DNA of 64,000 nt from contig UQCR01000013.1 of NCBI GenBank assembly GCA_900539655.1, positions 1 through 64,000 of the forward strand, written 5' to 3'. Source of the DNA: an uncultured Robinsoniella sp. (lineage in GTDB: Bacteria; Bacillota; Clostridia; Lachnospirales; Lachnospiraceae). Position numbers and translations under genes: made by a program. Under the pieces are notes generated by a model. It was not told where the DNA came from. It saw nothing but the letters and a program-made list of their open reading frames with translations, and ran no database searches. Positions 32,964 through 42,240 of the stretch are shown in pieces; within the stretch, counting starts at the first letter, position 1; each line of letters begins with the position of its first letter.

Positions 32964-34789
32964 ATTGCCCCTCCTTCCAATAACAGACGATCGTCATTGT
33001 TCATCTGTATATCATAAATGTTTTTGTAGATGCCTTCCTTGGCGATCAGCTCCTCATGTGTGCCCATTTGTGCCACGCTCCCATCATCCAGAACCAGAAT
33101 ACAGTCAGCCTGCATCAAGGTTGTAATACGGTGTGAGATTAAAATCACAGTTGCCTTACCCATTTGCTCCTGTAATGCTTCCCTGATTTTAGCATCGGTT
33201 TCTGCGTCTACAGCGGATAGGGAGTCATCAAATACCATGATTGGTGCTTTTTGCATCAGCATACGTGCGATTGCCACTCTTTGCTTCTGGCCTCCTGACA
33301 ATGTGACGCCCCGCTCTCCTACAATGGTGTCATACCCCTTGTTAAAATGCTGGATTGCATCATCCACACATGCGATTCTGGCTGCTTCCCGAATGGACTC
33401 ATGACAGACATCTGCGTTTGCTATGGCAATATTTTCGTGGATTGCCCTGGAGAACAAAAATGGTTCCTGCAAGACCATACCGATATTTTTACGAAGATAT
33501 TCACGGCTCATCTTGGCAATGTCCATGCCACCAACCGTTATTTTACCGGATTCTTCCGGCAGGTCATAGAGTCTGTTTAACAGATGCATAAGCGTCGATT
33601 TCCCACTTCCGGTTCCTCCTAATATGGCAAAGGTACTGCCGGCGGGTATTGTGAAATCTATATTTTTTAAAATGGGATAACCGGTGCCATAAGAAAAGTT
33701 AATATTTTCAAAATGTATATCCCTGTCCATTGGAGTGTTTTCCACATTTGGGCTGTCCTGCTCTTCCCTGGCATCCAGAATATAAGCAACCCTTTCTATG
33801 GATACGCCAGCCTTACTCATTTCTGAGAGAATTCTGCCAAGTCCCCTGACTGGCCAGACCATGGTGGCGTTATAAGAAACAAATGCCAGAAATTCACCAA
33901 GTGTAATCTGTCCGTTTACGGCGACTGTAACGCCTACGCAGATTACGGTAAGTATCTGCAGTCCTGTGATTAGGTCACCGATTCCCCAGTAGGCACTCAT
34001 CAGGCGTCCAAGACGTATCCAAAGACTGGAAAAAGCTTCGTTCTTATGATCAAAGCGGTCAATCTCGAACTTTTCCCGTCCGAATGCTCTTACTACACGG
34101 ACTCCGGTGAGATTCTCCTGAACAACGCTGGATAACTCTCCTTCTGCTTCATCTGCTGATAAGAATCTTTTTGCAATCTTCGAATAGAAAAATCCGGAGT
34201 ATCCCATTATAATGGGGATAAAGCAAAGTGCTACCAGTGAAATTTTAACATTCATGGAAAACATAATTCCCATGGATAAAGCAATCAGAAAACTGGTTCG
34301 AAATACTTCTACCATCTGATTACACACGAAGTTTCTTACAACCTCCACATCCGAGGTACAACGCTGGATAATTTCTCCTGTCTGGTGTTTCACATGCCAT
34401 GAAAACGGCAGTTTTTGTATGTGGGCATATAATTGGTCCCGAATACTTTTTACAAAGGACTCCGATCCTTTTGCAATGCCCATTTTGCTGAAATAGCTGC
34501 AGATACCGGATATTACTGCAGTTATCATAACAGCGGCTGCAGCCATCAGCAGAGCTTGCCCACCGGAGCCGGATAGCTGTTCAAGATGCAGAAAGTCTAC
34601 CAGCTGCCTGGGAAGCTGCCAGTCTGCACCTCCGATGATCGAGTCAACGGAGATTCTTACGATCTGTGGTGTCAATGAGTTTAATATGGTATTCAACATT
34701 GAAAATACCAGTGCAAATACAAACAGGTGCAAATTTCCTTTCAGGAAACGAGCGATGAGACGCAACTTTCCTGTCTTGTTCCTTTCCAT
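32960..34789 (-). CDS. ABC exporter subunit (permease fused to ATPase), degenerate-Walker-B half
   Basis: A 609-residue partner of the previous gene. Six membrane helices are followed by an ATPase with Walker A GGTGSGKSTL, canonical signature LSGGQKQRVA, and Walker B IMVFDDSLSAVD, where Asp replaces the catalytic Glu. The pair thus has one active and one degenerate ATP site. The ATG at 34789 is set by GGAGGGG 9 nt upstream; an in-frame GTG 18 nt earlier overlaps that site. A long leader with a small ORF and a terminator hairpin precedes it. Confidence 0.92.
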   Translation of the reverse strand: MERNKTGKLRLIARFLKGNLHLFVFALVFSMLNTILNSLTPQIVRISVDSIIGGADWQLPRQLVDFLHLEQLSGSGGQALLMAAAAVMITAVISGICSYFSKMGIAKGSESFVKSIRDQLYAHIQKLPFSWHVKHQTGEIIQRCTSDVEVVRNFVCNQMVEVFRTSFLIALSMGIMFSMNVKISLVALCFIPIIMGYSGFFYSKIAKRFLSADEAEGELSSVVQENLTGVRVVRAFGREKFEIDRFDHKNEAFSSLWIRLGRLMSAYWGIGDLITGLQILTVICVGVTVAVNGQITLGEFLAFVSYNATMVWPVRGLGRILSEMSKAGVSIERVAYILDAREEQDSPNVENTPMDRDIHFENINFSYGTGYPILKNIDFTIPAGSTFAILGGTGSGKSTLMHLLNRLYDLPEESGKITVGGMDIAKMSREYLRKNIGMVLQEPFLFSRAIHENIAIANADVCHESIREAARIACVDDAIQHFNKGYDTIVGERGVTLSGGQKQRVAIARMLMQKAPIMVFDDSLSAVDAETDAKIREALQEQMGKATVILISHRITTLMQADCILVLDDGSVAQMGTHEELIAKEGIYKNIYDIQMNNDDRLLLEGGAI

Positions 34790-34811
34790 AATTATGTTCC
34801 CCTCCACTTTT

Positions 34812-34871
34812 AAATATAGTACATCGCTGCGTAATGAACGGTACTATTGCTATGTAATAGTTACTATATTT
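34812..34871. repeat. Nested inverted repeats just before the ABC exporter genes
   Basis: Outer perfect 10-bp arms AAATATAGTA (34812-34821) and TACTATATTT (34862-34871), with an inner ACTATT/AATAGT pair at 34843-34861. They lie between the attenuator hairpin and the first gene. They might be an operator for a local repressor or a folded 5' UTR element. Confidence 0.45.
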
Positions 34872-34891
34872 TGTGCCGTTTCCGACACAGC

Positions 34892-34926
34892 AAAAAAGCG
34901 CCTCTGAACGACCAGAGACGCTTTTT
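34892..34926 (-). terminator. Terminator hairpin inside the ABC exporter leader (attenuator)
   Basis: Stem AAAAAGCG-x-CTCTG/CAGAG-x-CGCTTTTT with one internal mismatch and a T-run, about 100 nt before the ABC gene and 77 nt after a small ORF. No other gene ends here, so it most likely acts as an attenuator. A second hairpin, TGTGTCG-GAAA-CGGCACA, follows at about 34872-34890. Confidence 0.65.
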
Positions 34927-35003
34927 AACTGTCCTTATTCTATTCCTATCATGTTCACACAGGATATCTCAACAGGCATACTTCCCCATTAAGAGCACGA
35001 TAT

Positions 35004-35108
35004 TCATTGAAAAGGCAGGCAAAATGTCCGCTGATAATTCATATTATTATTGATTGCAATTCGATCATTAAATAATGTTGTATTAATATCAAAACTTAAG
35101 TTTCTCAT
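35004..35108 (-). CDS. Putative 34-residue leader peptide upstream of the ABC exporter
   Basis: A short ORF with a very strong ribosome binding site (AAAGGAGG, 9 nt before ATG), beginning MRNLSFDINTT and ending RTFCLPFQ. It lies 35 nt after a good promoter and precedes an intrinsic terminator and the BmrCD-like genes. This is the same layout as bmrB-bmrCD in Bacillus subtilis, where translation of the leader controls readthrough. No sequence similarity to BmrB is claimed. The peptide itself has no recognisable domain. Confidence 0.5.
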   Translation of the reverse strand: MRNLSFDINTTLFNDRIAINNNMNYQRTFCLPFQ

Positions 35109-35119
35109 TTTGCCTGCCT
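35013..35119. repeat. Inverted repeat pairing the leader-ORF start with its own end
   Basis: 14-bp perfect arms: aggcaggcaaaatg at 35013-35026 and its complement at 35106-35119. In the minus-strand RNA the arm holding part of the Shine-Dalgarno and the AUG of the leader ORF can pair with the last codons of the same ORF; two or three wobble pairs extend it over the AGGAGG. Translation and folding would therefore compete. Confidence 0.75.
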
Positions 35120-35163
35120 CCTTTCTCTTAATTTTTTTATTTATTCAAGCAAATTGTTTAATT

Positions 35164-35192
35164 AGTATAACTTACCAGTTTTTTAAAGTCAA
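35164..35192 (-). promoter_or_regulatory. Promoter for the ABC exporter leader
   Basis: TTGACT, 17 nt, TATACT on the minus strand. Transcription from here gives a leader of about 370 nt before the first ABC gene. Confidence 0.75.
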
Positions 35193-35258
35193 GTGTATTT
35201 TCAAAAAAATTAAAATTCTAAAAATTTTACATATTTTAAAAATATTTTCCATTATGGT

Positions 35259-36428
35259 TTAATTGAAAATACAAAAAAGCAAATTATCCAGATGAAATGT
35301 CTCATCCTCCGTGAATATTTCTTCCAACCGGTTAAGGTTCAGATCGGAATGTTCGATTTCACGGGAATATCGCTGTGTCGTTCGGATGAAATCCCCAAAT
35401 TCCAGCTTTTCCTTCTGTTTTAGCCAAAGAGCCTGAGCCATTTCCTGAATCAACAGGGTGCTCACTACGGCTAATTGCATTTTTGAATAGGCTTCCCGGT
35501 CGTATACCGCACCACAAAAATAGGTAAATATAAAATAAACCATCAATTGTTCACACCAACATGCCCAGTTATCCAGATCATTGCTTTGATCTTCGACATT
35601 TTCCAGAAACTTATGGCGGTTATATGAATAGGCTGTTTCTCCCTGGGCAAAGAGGCAGCCGCTCAAGCTGTCTATAAAGTCTGGCCATTCTTTTCTCAAT
35701 ATTTCTAACTGGTCAAAAACGTGAAACATATTGTTCATTACCGTTCCACGATTGTTGTTTTGTTTTTTATATTCTTTTTGCTTCTTTTGGAAAAAGCTGA
35801 TTGCGTTCGGACTCTGATACCTGTTCACAACTTCTTCTATGGAGTAAAGCTGACCCCGGTCTATACGGGATTGCAGGTCATGGCTGAAAGCCAGTACCAT
35901 AGCCATTCTGATGGTGCAGTCCAGGTCGCGGTTCTGCATGATTCGGATAATTGCATCCCTTGCATCCATTAAATTCGTAAATAGTAAAAAATCAAAATCC
36001 CCATATTCCTCGGACGGGCACTCTTTTTCTCTGGTAATAAAACGAACCTTTTCTTTGCAGCCAAGTATCAGTTCTGCGCAGGGCGGACAGGAAAGGGACA
36101 GAGAGATTTCTCGCAGTCCTTCGTACTCTTCCACATGCCTGGGATACGTACGGCAGGTTTTGCATAACATTGCGGGTCCTGCTTCTTTATAAATATCACA
36201 CAGGTTATCTTCATTCAAAAATTCGCAGCGGTGCCGGTATTGTTTAAATACCGCGTTTTTCCAGTCAATGGAATTATGCAGACGGTTACGGAATGATCCT
36301 TTTACTCTTTTATATTTTTTTATTGTTTTTTCATCAATTACGATTTCCCATCCGGCACAGCAGGTGTCCGGACAGGCAGAGGCTGTGCACTGAAATTTTT
36401 TGAAATAATGTGGAATTGTATATTGCAT
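35259..36428 (-). CDS. FliB-like flagellin lysine-N-methylase family protein
   Basis: A 389-residue protein with the cysteine-rich N-terminal pattern of the FliB/YkgJ-type family: CPDTCCAGWEI at about 20, CEFLNEDNLCDIY, CKTCRTYP and LSCPPC, probably binding a metal or iron-sulfur cluster. Named members methylate flagellin lysines, but no flagellar genes are in this window and many non-motile Lachnospiraceae carry homologues, so the true substrate may differ. It is a single gene downstream of tRNA-Leu. Confidence 0.78.
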   Translation of the reverse strand: MQYTIPHYFKKFQCTASACPDTCCAGWEIVIDEKTIKKYKRVKGSFRNRLHNSIDWKNAVFKQYRHRCEFLNEDNLCDIYKEAGPAMLCKTCRTYPRHVEEYEGLREISLSLSCPPCAELILGCKEKVRFITREKECPSEEYGDFDFLLFTNLMDARDAIIRIMQNRDLDCTIRMAMVLAFSHDLQSRIDRGQLYSIEEVVNRYQSPNAISFFQKKQKEYKKQNNNRGTVMNNMFHVFDQLEILRKEWPDFIDSLSGCLFAQGETAYSYNRHKFLENVEDQSNDLDNWACWCEQLMVYFIFTYFCGAVYDREAYSKMQLAVVSTLLIQEMAQALWLKQKEKLEFGDFIRTTQRYSREIEHSDLNLNRLEEIFTEDETFHLDNLLFCIFN

Positions 36429-36482
36429 AATGTTTCCTTTCTGTAACTCCGGATTTGCTGTTTGAATCTTCTATTTCAGGGC

Positions 36483-36512
36483 AAAAAAAAGACACCATAT
36501 ACAGGTGCTTTT
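36483..36512 (-). terminator. Intrinsic terminator after tRNA-Leu
   Basis: Stem GCACC/GGTGT (extendable by A-T pairs) with loop TGTATAT, then eight Ts on the minus strand, just past the tRNA 3' end. Confidence 0.8.
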
Positions 36513-36528
36513 CATAAAACTGATAATA

Positions 36529-36611
36529 TGCCGGCAATGGGACTTGAACCCATACGTGGTTGCCCACAACAGATTTTGAGTCTGCCTCGTCTGCCATTCC
36601 GACACGCCGGC
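36529..36611 (-). tRNA. tRNA-Leu (anticodon CAA)
   Basis: An 83-nt class II tRNA on the minus strand. The acceptor arm GCCGGCG pairs with TGCCGGC, the anticodon loop is CTCAAAA (anticodon CAA), a long variable arm TGGGCAACCACG follows, and the T arm is TGGGTTCAAGTCCCA. The discriminator base is A; the CCA end is not encoded. Confidence 0.96.
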
Positions 36612-36733
36612 CTATGTTGATGTGTTCCTCTCAACGAAAGTAATTCTAACATAAGATACCAAATTATGCAAGCATTTTTTGAATTTTTTTTATTTTTCCT
36701 AATTTATCGACAATAAGAACTTTTTCCAAGATA

Positions 36734-36778
36734 ACTGCCCCATAGGGAATAGAAACTCTAACCGGATTATGAGGCAGT
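36734..36778 (-). terminator. Hairpin after lysA
   Basis: 11-bp arms ACTGCCTCATA/TATGGGGCAGT (one wobble in the minus-strand RNA) start 8 nt past the lysA stop. No long T-run follows, so termination may be weak. Confidence 0.5.
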
Positions 36779-36785
36779 AAATTTT

Positions 36786-38060
36786 TTACTCTTCGATTAA
36801 CTTATTATATAGATCAAAACAATCAAATGTTGCAAAGTAATCCTCTGGGGTTTCCGCCCGGCGGATTAGTTCGGTACTGCCATCTTCTTTAAGCAGTATT
36901 TCAGCAGATTTTAACTTACCATTGTAGTTATATCCCATAGAAAAACCATGTGCTCCGGTATCATGGATCACCAGCAGATCACCTTTTTCAATTTCCGGCA
37001 GCATTCTGTCAATTGCAAATTTATCATTATTCTCACACAGTGAGCCTGTAATATCATACTTGTGGTCACAGATGTTATTTTCTTTTCCCATTACGGTTAT
37101 GTGATGGTAAGCGCCGTACATTGCCGGGCGCATCAGGTTAACGGCACATGCATCCACACCAATGTATTCTTTATGGGTATGCTTTTCATGAATTGCCCTT
37201 GTCACCAGACACCCGTAAGGCCCCAGCATAAATCTTCCCAGTTCCGTATAGATGGCAATATCTCCCATGCCAGCCGGAACAAGCACTTCTTCGTAAACCT
37301 TTCGGACACCTTCACCGATGGCGCGGATATCATTTGCCTCCTGGTCCGGACGGTATGGTATCCCAATTCCTCCTGACAGGTTGATAAATGTTACGTGGGC
37401 ACCGGTTTCTTTCTGGATTTCAACAGCAGTTTCAAACAATACTTTGGCGAGCATCGGATAATAATCATTTGTTACTGTATTACTTGCAAGGAATGCATGG
37501 ATCCCAAACTCCTCAACCCCTTTGGACTTTAAGATTTTAAATGCTTCTTTGATCTGTTCGGTTGTCATGCCGTATTTGGCATCTCCTGGATTATCCATAA
37601 TATCATTGCTGATCTTAAATAGTCCGCCCGGATTATAACGGCAGCTGATTTTTTTAGGCAGTGTGCCAATTGCTTTTTCCAGAAATTCGATATGGGTAAT
37701 ATCATCCAGATTTATTATTGCATTCAGTTTCTGTGCATATTGGAACTCTTCCATAGGCGTGTCGTTGGAAGAAAACATAATATCATCCCCTGCTGCACCG
37801 ATTGCTTTTGCTAACATAAGTTCAGTTTGTGAAGAACAGTCACAGCCGCATCCATACTCCTGCAAAATATTGACCAAAAACGGATTTGGAGTTGCTTTTA
37901 TTGCAAAATACTCTTTATAACCCTTATTCCAGGAGAAGGCTTCTTTCAAAGCTTTTACATTTTCCCGGATTCCTTTTTCATCATAGAGATGAAACGGGGT
38001 TGGATACTTCTTTACGATTTCTTCCAGCTGTTCTTTTGTCACAAAAGTTTCTTTTTTCAT
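36786..38060 (-). CDS. lysA: Diaminopimelate decarboxylase
   Basis: A fold-type III PLP enzyme of 424 residues that makes L-lysine from meso-diaminopimelate. The PLP lysine is in FAIKATPNP-type YFAIKATPNPF at about 50; the glycine-rich phosphate site is NLSGGIGIPY; the C-terminal domain has GSLCENNDKFA and HDTGAHGFSMGYNYN, with the cysteine-acid pair expected for this enzyme. Start ATG 38060 follows AGGAGA. A related D-amino-acid or arginine decarboxylase role is less likely. Confidence 0.88.
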   Translation of the reverse strand: MKKETFVTKEQLEEIVKKYPTPFHLYDEKGIRENVKALKEAFSWNKGYKEYFAIKATPNPFLVNILQEYGCGCDCSSQTELMLAKAIGAAGDDIMFSSNDTPMEEFQYAQKLNAIINLDDITHIEFLEKAIGTLPKKISCRYNPGGLFKISNDIMDNPGDAKYGMTTEQIKEAFKILKSKGVEEFGIHAFLASNTVTNDYYPMLAKVLFETAVEIQKETGAHVTFINLSGGIGIPYRPDQEANDIRAIGEGVRKVYEEVLVPAGMGDIAIYTELGRFMLGPYGCLVTRAIHEKHTHKEYIGVDACAVNLMRPAMYGAYHHITVMGKENNICDHKYDITGSLCENNDKFAIDRMLPEIEKGDLLVIHDTGAHGFSMGYNYNGKLKSAEILLKEDGSTELIRRAETPEDYFATFDCFDLYNKLIEE

Positions 38061-38123
38061 AATGCTTCTCCTCATATGCGTATTTACTGCTTTTCTGCCG
38101 CAATTTCTATATCTCTGGGGTCA

Positions 38124-38152
38124 ACTATAATATGCAGTTTTTTATTTGTCAA
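38124..38152 (-). promoter_or_regulatory. Promoter for lysA inside the end of the upstream gene
   Basis: TTGACA, 17 nt, TATAGT on the minus strand. The -35 is formed by the last sense codons of the LTA-synthase-like gene, so lysA can be expressed apart from it. Confidence 0.75.
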
Positions 38153-40145
38153 TACTTAAACCGCCAAAAAAATCGTCCGCCCGGTTTTTTACGTCACTTA
38201 GATGATTATATTGTAAAATAGAATACTGATCCAGCAGTTCTTTAAAGGAATCATCAGAAAACTGATGATAGTTTCCGTCCTTATCTATGTATACATTTCC
38301 TGTAATAACGGGTATGGTCTTACGCAGGTTTTCTAAAAAGGATTGATAACCGGTTAAAGGCAGTCCTGCCTTAGAAAGGAGCAATCCACTGAGATAGTTA
38401 GGACTGATCATCGGGATATCCTGATGATCCAGTTTATAATTTGCCCACATGACCATAGGAACGATATATCCGTTCTGGAATTCTTCCACAGATGAATCCT
38501 GATTGATATGATTTAGCTTTAAAATAGGTTTTGCCACGTTATCTGCAGGCTGATGATCCCCAAACATTACAATAATGGTTGGTTCCTCTTCTTTTTTAAA
38601 ATATTCAGTAAGCTCTTTAAAAGCCTTGTCTGATTCTTTTATCAGAGTCAGATATTGTTCCGCAGCCCGGACATTATCGGATTTCTTTTTACCGGCATAT
38701 TGGGAAAGGGTAATTGTCGGCTCAAATCCCGGGAATTCTTTATCATAGCCGCCATGATTCTGCATGGTGACCTCGAAGGTAAATATTCTTTCTTCCGGTG
38801 ATTTATTTTGATAGGTTTCTATAATCTTCTGAAATGCGGATTCGTCACTGATATAGTCCCTGATTTTTCTTGGTTTCTTAAAATCAGTCTTGGAATAATA
38901 TGTATCAAAGCCAAAATAGGAGTATACATTTTCACGATTCCACCCCTTTGAATTATAAGGATGGATTGCAGTTGTCTTATATCCCAGACTTTTTAAATAA
39001 TCTGGCAATGCAGGCATGGGCTGGCGGACAAACTGCTGGTATGCCACACTTCCATTGGGTAAAAATGCCATAGTGTCACTTGTTAAAAATTCATATTCCG
39101 TATTGGCAGTGTTACCGCCCTTTACCGAAACAAACATATCGGATTTAATGGTATTCTCAGTCAGGGAATGTATGAAAGGCATGTAGTCTTCATTTGTTTC
39201 AAACTTTCCGCGGGCAGAAAGGTCTGAAAAGGCTTCATTCATGATAACGATAATGTTTGGTTTGTCTTTTAATAGTTGATTACTATTTTTCATTTCATTT
39301 GCCGCAGAAACTTTCTTTTCATCTGATTCTGACATGATTTCTTCCGCTTTTGCCGGTGTATAGCCATTGGGCTTCTGTACATTCATATACCGGAAATTGG
39401 AAAGGAATGAAACCGCAAAGCCATTTCTGATATATATTCGTTTTGATGCAAATAGGGTGTGATATAGGTTAAACATTGTTGTGGATTTGTCAGATTTAAT
39501 AAAAGTGACATATCCACCCATACAACATATTGCCAGAAAAAGTGCCACTAAGCGGAGTCTGAGATTTTTTATTCTAATCTGGATCTTATCTGAGAATATC
39601 ATTAAATACACAAATCCCATAATAACCAGTAAAAATCGATAATTAATGGTAAAAGTATAATTATCGGTTATGGACATTGCGGTTTTTGCTGATAAAAAAT
39701 CCCATGGCATTAATGGAGAGGATCGAAATTGAATAACAAAATAATGAATTATTCCAAAAATCATCGGGAACAGGGTTGCAAATATATATCCTAGTTTAAT
39801 AGAATTAAAAAAAAGGCTGCAGATTCCATATAATAGAAAATAAAATACAAGATTTAATAAAATAACAGGAATCCTCAAATCCGTAACTCGATGAGTAAAA
39901 GCTTCAATGCTGCTAAAGGAAAGGATCGGAATTACTACCATGAATATAATACCTGGCAGCCTGGTTAGTTTCAGATCCAGGCAAATCAATCCCCCTGCCG
40001 CCAGAGAAATCGCAATACAAAGAACCAGCTTGACGGCATGCTCCTTGCTGTGCATTGCCGCCAAACTGGAAAGTATTATAAGTGTACAGGTTACTAAAAC
40101 AGAGACCCCAATTCTAATTTTTGATTTTGTAAATATTTTTTTCAT
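38142..40145 (-). CDS. LTA-synthase family sulfatase, copy 1
   Basis: A 667-residue membrane enzyme: five or so membrane segments in the first 220 residues, then an extracellular sulfatase-fold domain. Metal and catalytic positions are visible: IIVIMNEAFSD, the nucleophile threonine in KGGNTANTEYEFLT, HPYNSKGWNRENVY and MFGDHQPADN. Such proteins transfer glycerol-phosphate from phosphatidylglycerol to make teichoic-acid-like polymers or modify glycans. It is a tandem paralogue of the next gene; the start is placed at ATG 40145, 8 nt after GGGGTG. Confidence 0.87.
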   Translation of the reverse strand: MKKIFTKSKIRIGVSVLVTCTLIILSSLAAMHSKEHAVKLVLCIAISLAAGGLICLDLKLTRLPGIIFMVVIPILSFSSIEAFTHRVTDLRIPVILLNLVFYFLLYGICSLFFNSIKLGYIFATLFPMIFGIIHYFVIQFRSSPLMPWDFLSAKTAMSITDNYTFTINYRFLLVIMGFVYLMIFSDKIQIRIKNLRLRLVALFLAICCMGGYVTFIKSDKSTTMFNLYHTLFASKRIYIRNGFAVSFLSNFRYMNVQKPNGYTPAKAEEIMSESDEKKVSAANEMKNSNQLLKDKPNIIVIMNEAFSDLSARGKFETNEDYMPFIHSLTENTIKSDMFVSVKGGNTANTEYEFLTSDTMAFLPNGSVAYQQFVRQPMPALPDYLKSLGYKTTAIHPYNSKGWNRENVYSYFGFDTYYSKTDFKKPRKIRDYISDESAFQKIIETYQNKSPEERIFTFEVTMQNHGGYDKEFPGFEPTITLSQYAGKKKSDNVRAAEQYLTLIKESDKAFKELTEYFKKEEEPTIIVMFGDHQPADNVAKPILKLNHINQDSSVEEFQNGYIVPMVMWANYKLDHQDIPMISPNYLSGLLLSKAGLPLTGYQSFLENLRKTIPVITGNVYIDKDGNYHQFSDDSFKELLDQYSILQYNHLSDVKNRADDFFGGLSIDK

Positions 40146-40239
40146 TTGCATAACACCCCGTTAGATCTTTTGAATCCGTATTGATTTGTATGCAGTGAGT
40201 TTTTAGCCTCAGAGCAATTTTCAAACATGCTCTGGGGCA

Positions 40240-42225
40240 TTACCCACCGAAAAATTTATCGATACGGTTTTTGTTATCACATAAGTGATTATACTGCAGT
40301 ATGGAATACTGGTTTAACTGATCTTTATAAGCCTCATCCGTATATTCATAGTACAGCCCATCTTTGTCAATGTAAATATTTGCGGTGATAACAGGTAATG
40401 TTTTGCGCAGTGACTGCAGATAGGTCTGATAGTCAGTCAGAGGCAGTCCTGCCTGTTCCATTAAGAGTCCGCTTAAGTAGTTTACACTAAGTTGTTTAAT
40501 ATCCTGTTCCTCTATATCATAATTTGCCCACATAACCATTGGAACCTTATATCCATTCTGAAACTCTTCAGTGGAAGATTCCTGGTCAACATCATTGAGG
40601 CGCAGGATTGCATTTGCAATATAATCGGATGGCTGATGGTCGCCAAACATTACCACAATAGTATCTTCATCCACATTGCTGAAATAATTTATTAATTCTT
40701 CAAATGCTTTATCTGTTTCTTTTACAAGGGTCAGATATCGTTCGGTGGAGATGACGCTTAATGTCTTCTCATCCTCCGGAATCTGCGTTAATTCTATTGA
40801 CGGCTCAAATCCTGGATATTCTTTGCTGTATCCGCCATGGTTCTGCATGGTAACTTCAAAGGTAAACATCGGCTCTCCGGGAGTCTTGTTTTCATAGGTT
40901 TCTATTATTTTATCAAATGCAGATTTGTCGCTGACATAACCACGGATTGTTTCCGGGTTATCAAAGTCGTCTTTGGAATAAAATTCATCAAATCCAAAAT
41001 AGGAATAGACCTTATCCCTGCTCCATCCGGTTGCATAATATGGATGAATGGCTGTTGTGGAATATCCCATACCTTTCAGGTAACTTGCCAGAGTCGGCAT
41101 AGAACCCTTCACATATTGCTGATATGCAACACTTCCTGCCGGAAGGAAAGCCATGGAATCACCTGTCAGAAATTCAAATTCCGTATTTGCAGTATTACCG
41201 CCCTTTACGGATACGAACATATCTGCTTTAATCGTATTCTCTTCCATGGAACGGATAAATGGCATATAGTCTTCATTTGTTTCAAAATCGCCACGGTAAG
41301 CAAGGTCAGTAAAGGCTTCATTCATAATGACTACAATATTTGGTTTCTTTTGCTTTTCTGTTTCATTGGCTGAGGCGTTGACAGAGGATGTTTTTTCCTT
41401 TTCAATCTCCTGCTCTACTTTTGTAACTTCTTCCGGGGAATAGCCATCAGGCTTTTCGATATCCAGATACCGCAGGTTTGCCAGGAAAGCCACCATAAAT
41501 CCATTATTACGATATAATACATTAGGGGTAAATAAAATATCATCTAATCCGAACATTTCTTTTACCGTATCTGTTTTTACTGCTGTTACGTAGCCCGTCA
41601 TGAGAATAGCTGATAATATCAGGGCAATCAATCGGACTGCTATATTTTTAACCGGAAAAACGGTCTTTTCTCCAAGAATCATTAAAAAAACAAACCCAAT
41701 AAGTACAAATACCAGTCGGTAAGAAAAAGTAAAGGTATAATTATCGGTAATAGTAATTGCTGTGCCAAGTGACATAAAGTCCCAGGGTACAATGGGTGAG
41801 GAACGAAAACTCACAACGAAATAATTTGCAACGCCAAATAACATAGGAACGGCTGTAGCAAGCATATATCCCCATCTGGTGGAACCAAGTAAAAAAGTAC
41901 AGATAGCATACAGCAGATAGTAAAAAATCATATTCAGGATAAATATCAGTACGGTCAGATCCCAAGGTACATGGGTGTAGAATTCCATCGTGCAAAGAGC
42001 AAGAATGGGAATTAAAATAAGCGCTGCTATACCTGCAGGCTTTGGCAACTTGAACTTCAAAGCAATGCATACACCCGCTGCAATAGATAAAAGCAGTGAA
42101 AGCACCAGTTTGCCGCTATGCATCCCATCGCCGTTCACTGCCAGTATAGTCAATACAATAAGAATAATTGTCACGGCAGAAGCCATGACAATTCGTAATT
42201 TTGATTCAGTAAATATTTTTTTCAT
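40240..42225 (-). CDS. LTA-synthase family sulfatase, copy 2
   Basis: A 661-residue paralogue of the adjacent gene, alike along the whole length from MKKIFTESKLRI to the closing QYNHLCDNKNRIDKFFGG. Catalytic motifs IVVIMNEAFTD, KGGNTANTEFEFLTG, HPYYATGWSRDKVY and MFGDHQPSDY are intact, so both copies appear active. It follows pyk by 15 nt and copy 1 by a 94-nt gap. The ribosome binding site is weak. Confidence 0.87.
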   Translation of the reverse strand: MKKIFTESKLRIVMASAVTIILIVLTILAVNGDGMHSGKLVLSLLLSIAAGVCIALKFKLPKPAGIAALILIPILALCTMEFYTHVPWDLTVLIFILNMIFYYLLYAICTFLLGSTRWGYMLATAVPMLFGVANYFVVSFRSSPIVPWDFMSLGTAITITDNYTFTFSYRLVFVLIGFVFLMILGEKTVFPVKNIAVRLIALILSAILMTGYVTAVKTDTVKEMFGLDDILFTPNVLYRNNGFMVAFLANLRYLDIEKPDGYSPEEVTKVEQEIEKEKTSSVNASANETEKQKKPNIVVIMNEAFTDLAYRGDFETNEDYMPFIRSMEENTIKADMFVSVKGGNTANTEFEFLTGDSMAFLPAGSVAYQQYVKGSMPTLASYLKGMGYSTTAIHPYYATGWSRDKVYSYFGFDEFYSKDDFDNPETIRGYVSDKSAFDKIIETYENKTPGEPMFTFEVTMQNHGGYSKEYPGFEPSIELTQIPEDEKTLSVISTERYLTLVKETDKAFEELINYFSNVDEDTIVVMFGDHQPSDYIANAILRLNDVDQESSTEEFQNGYKVPMVMWANYDIEEQDIKQLSVNYLSGLLMEQAGLPLTDYQTYLQSLRKTLPVITANIYIDKDGLYYEYTDEAYKDQLNQYSILQYNHLCDNKNRIDKFFGG

Positions 42226-42240
42226 TCTTAACAATCCAAT

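Noticed and set aside
36334..36597. An 87-codon ORF crossing the tRNA-Leu gene
   Set aside because: It runs through a clear tRNA and the start of the FliB-like gene and has no ribosome binding site.
38061..38141. Lysine riboswitch or T-box before lysA
   Set aside because: Only about 80 nt are available and they contain a promoter; no conserved riboswitch or T-box core is present.
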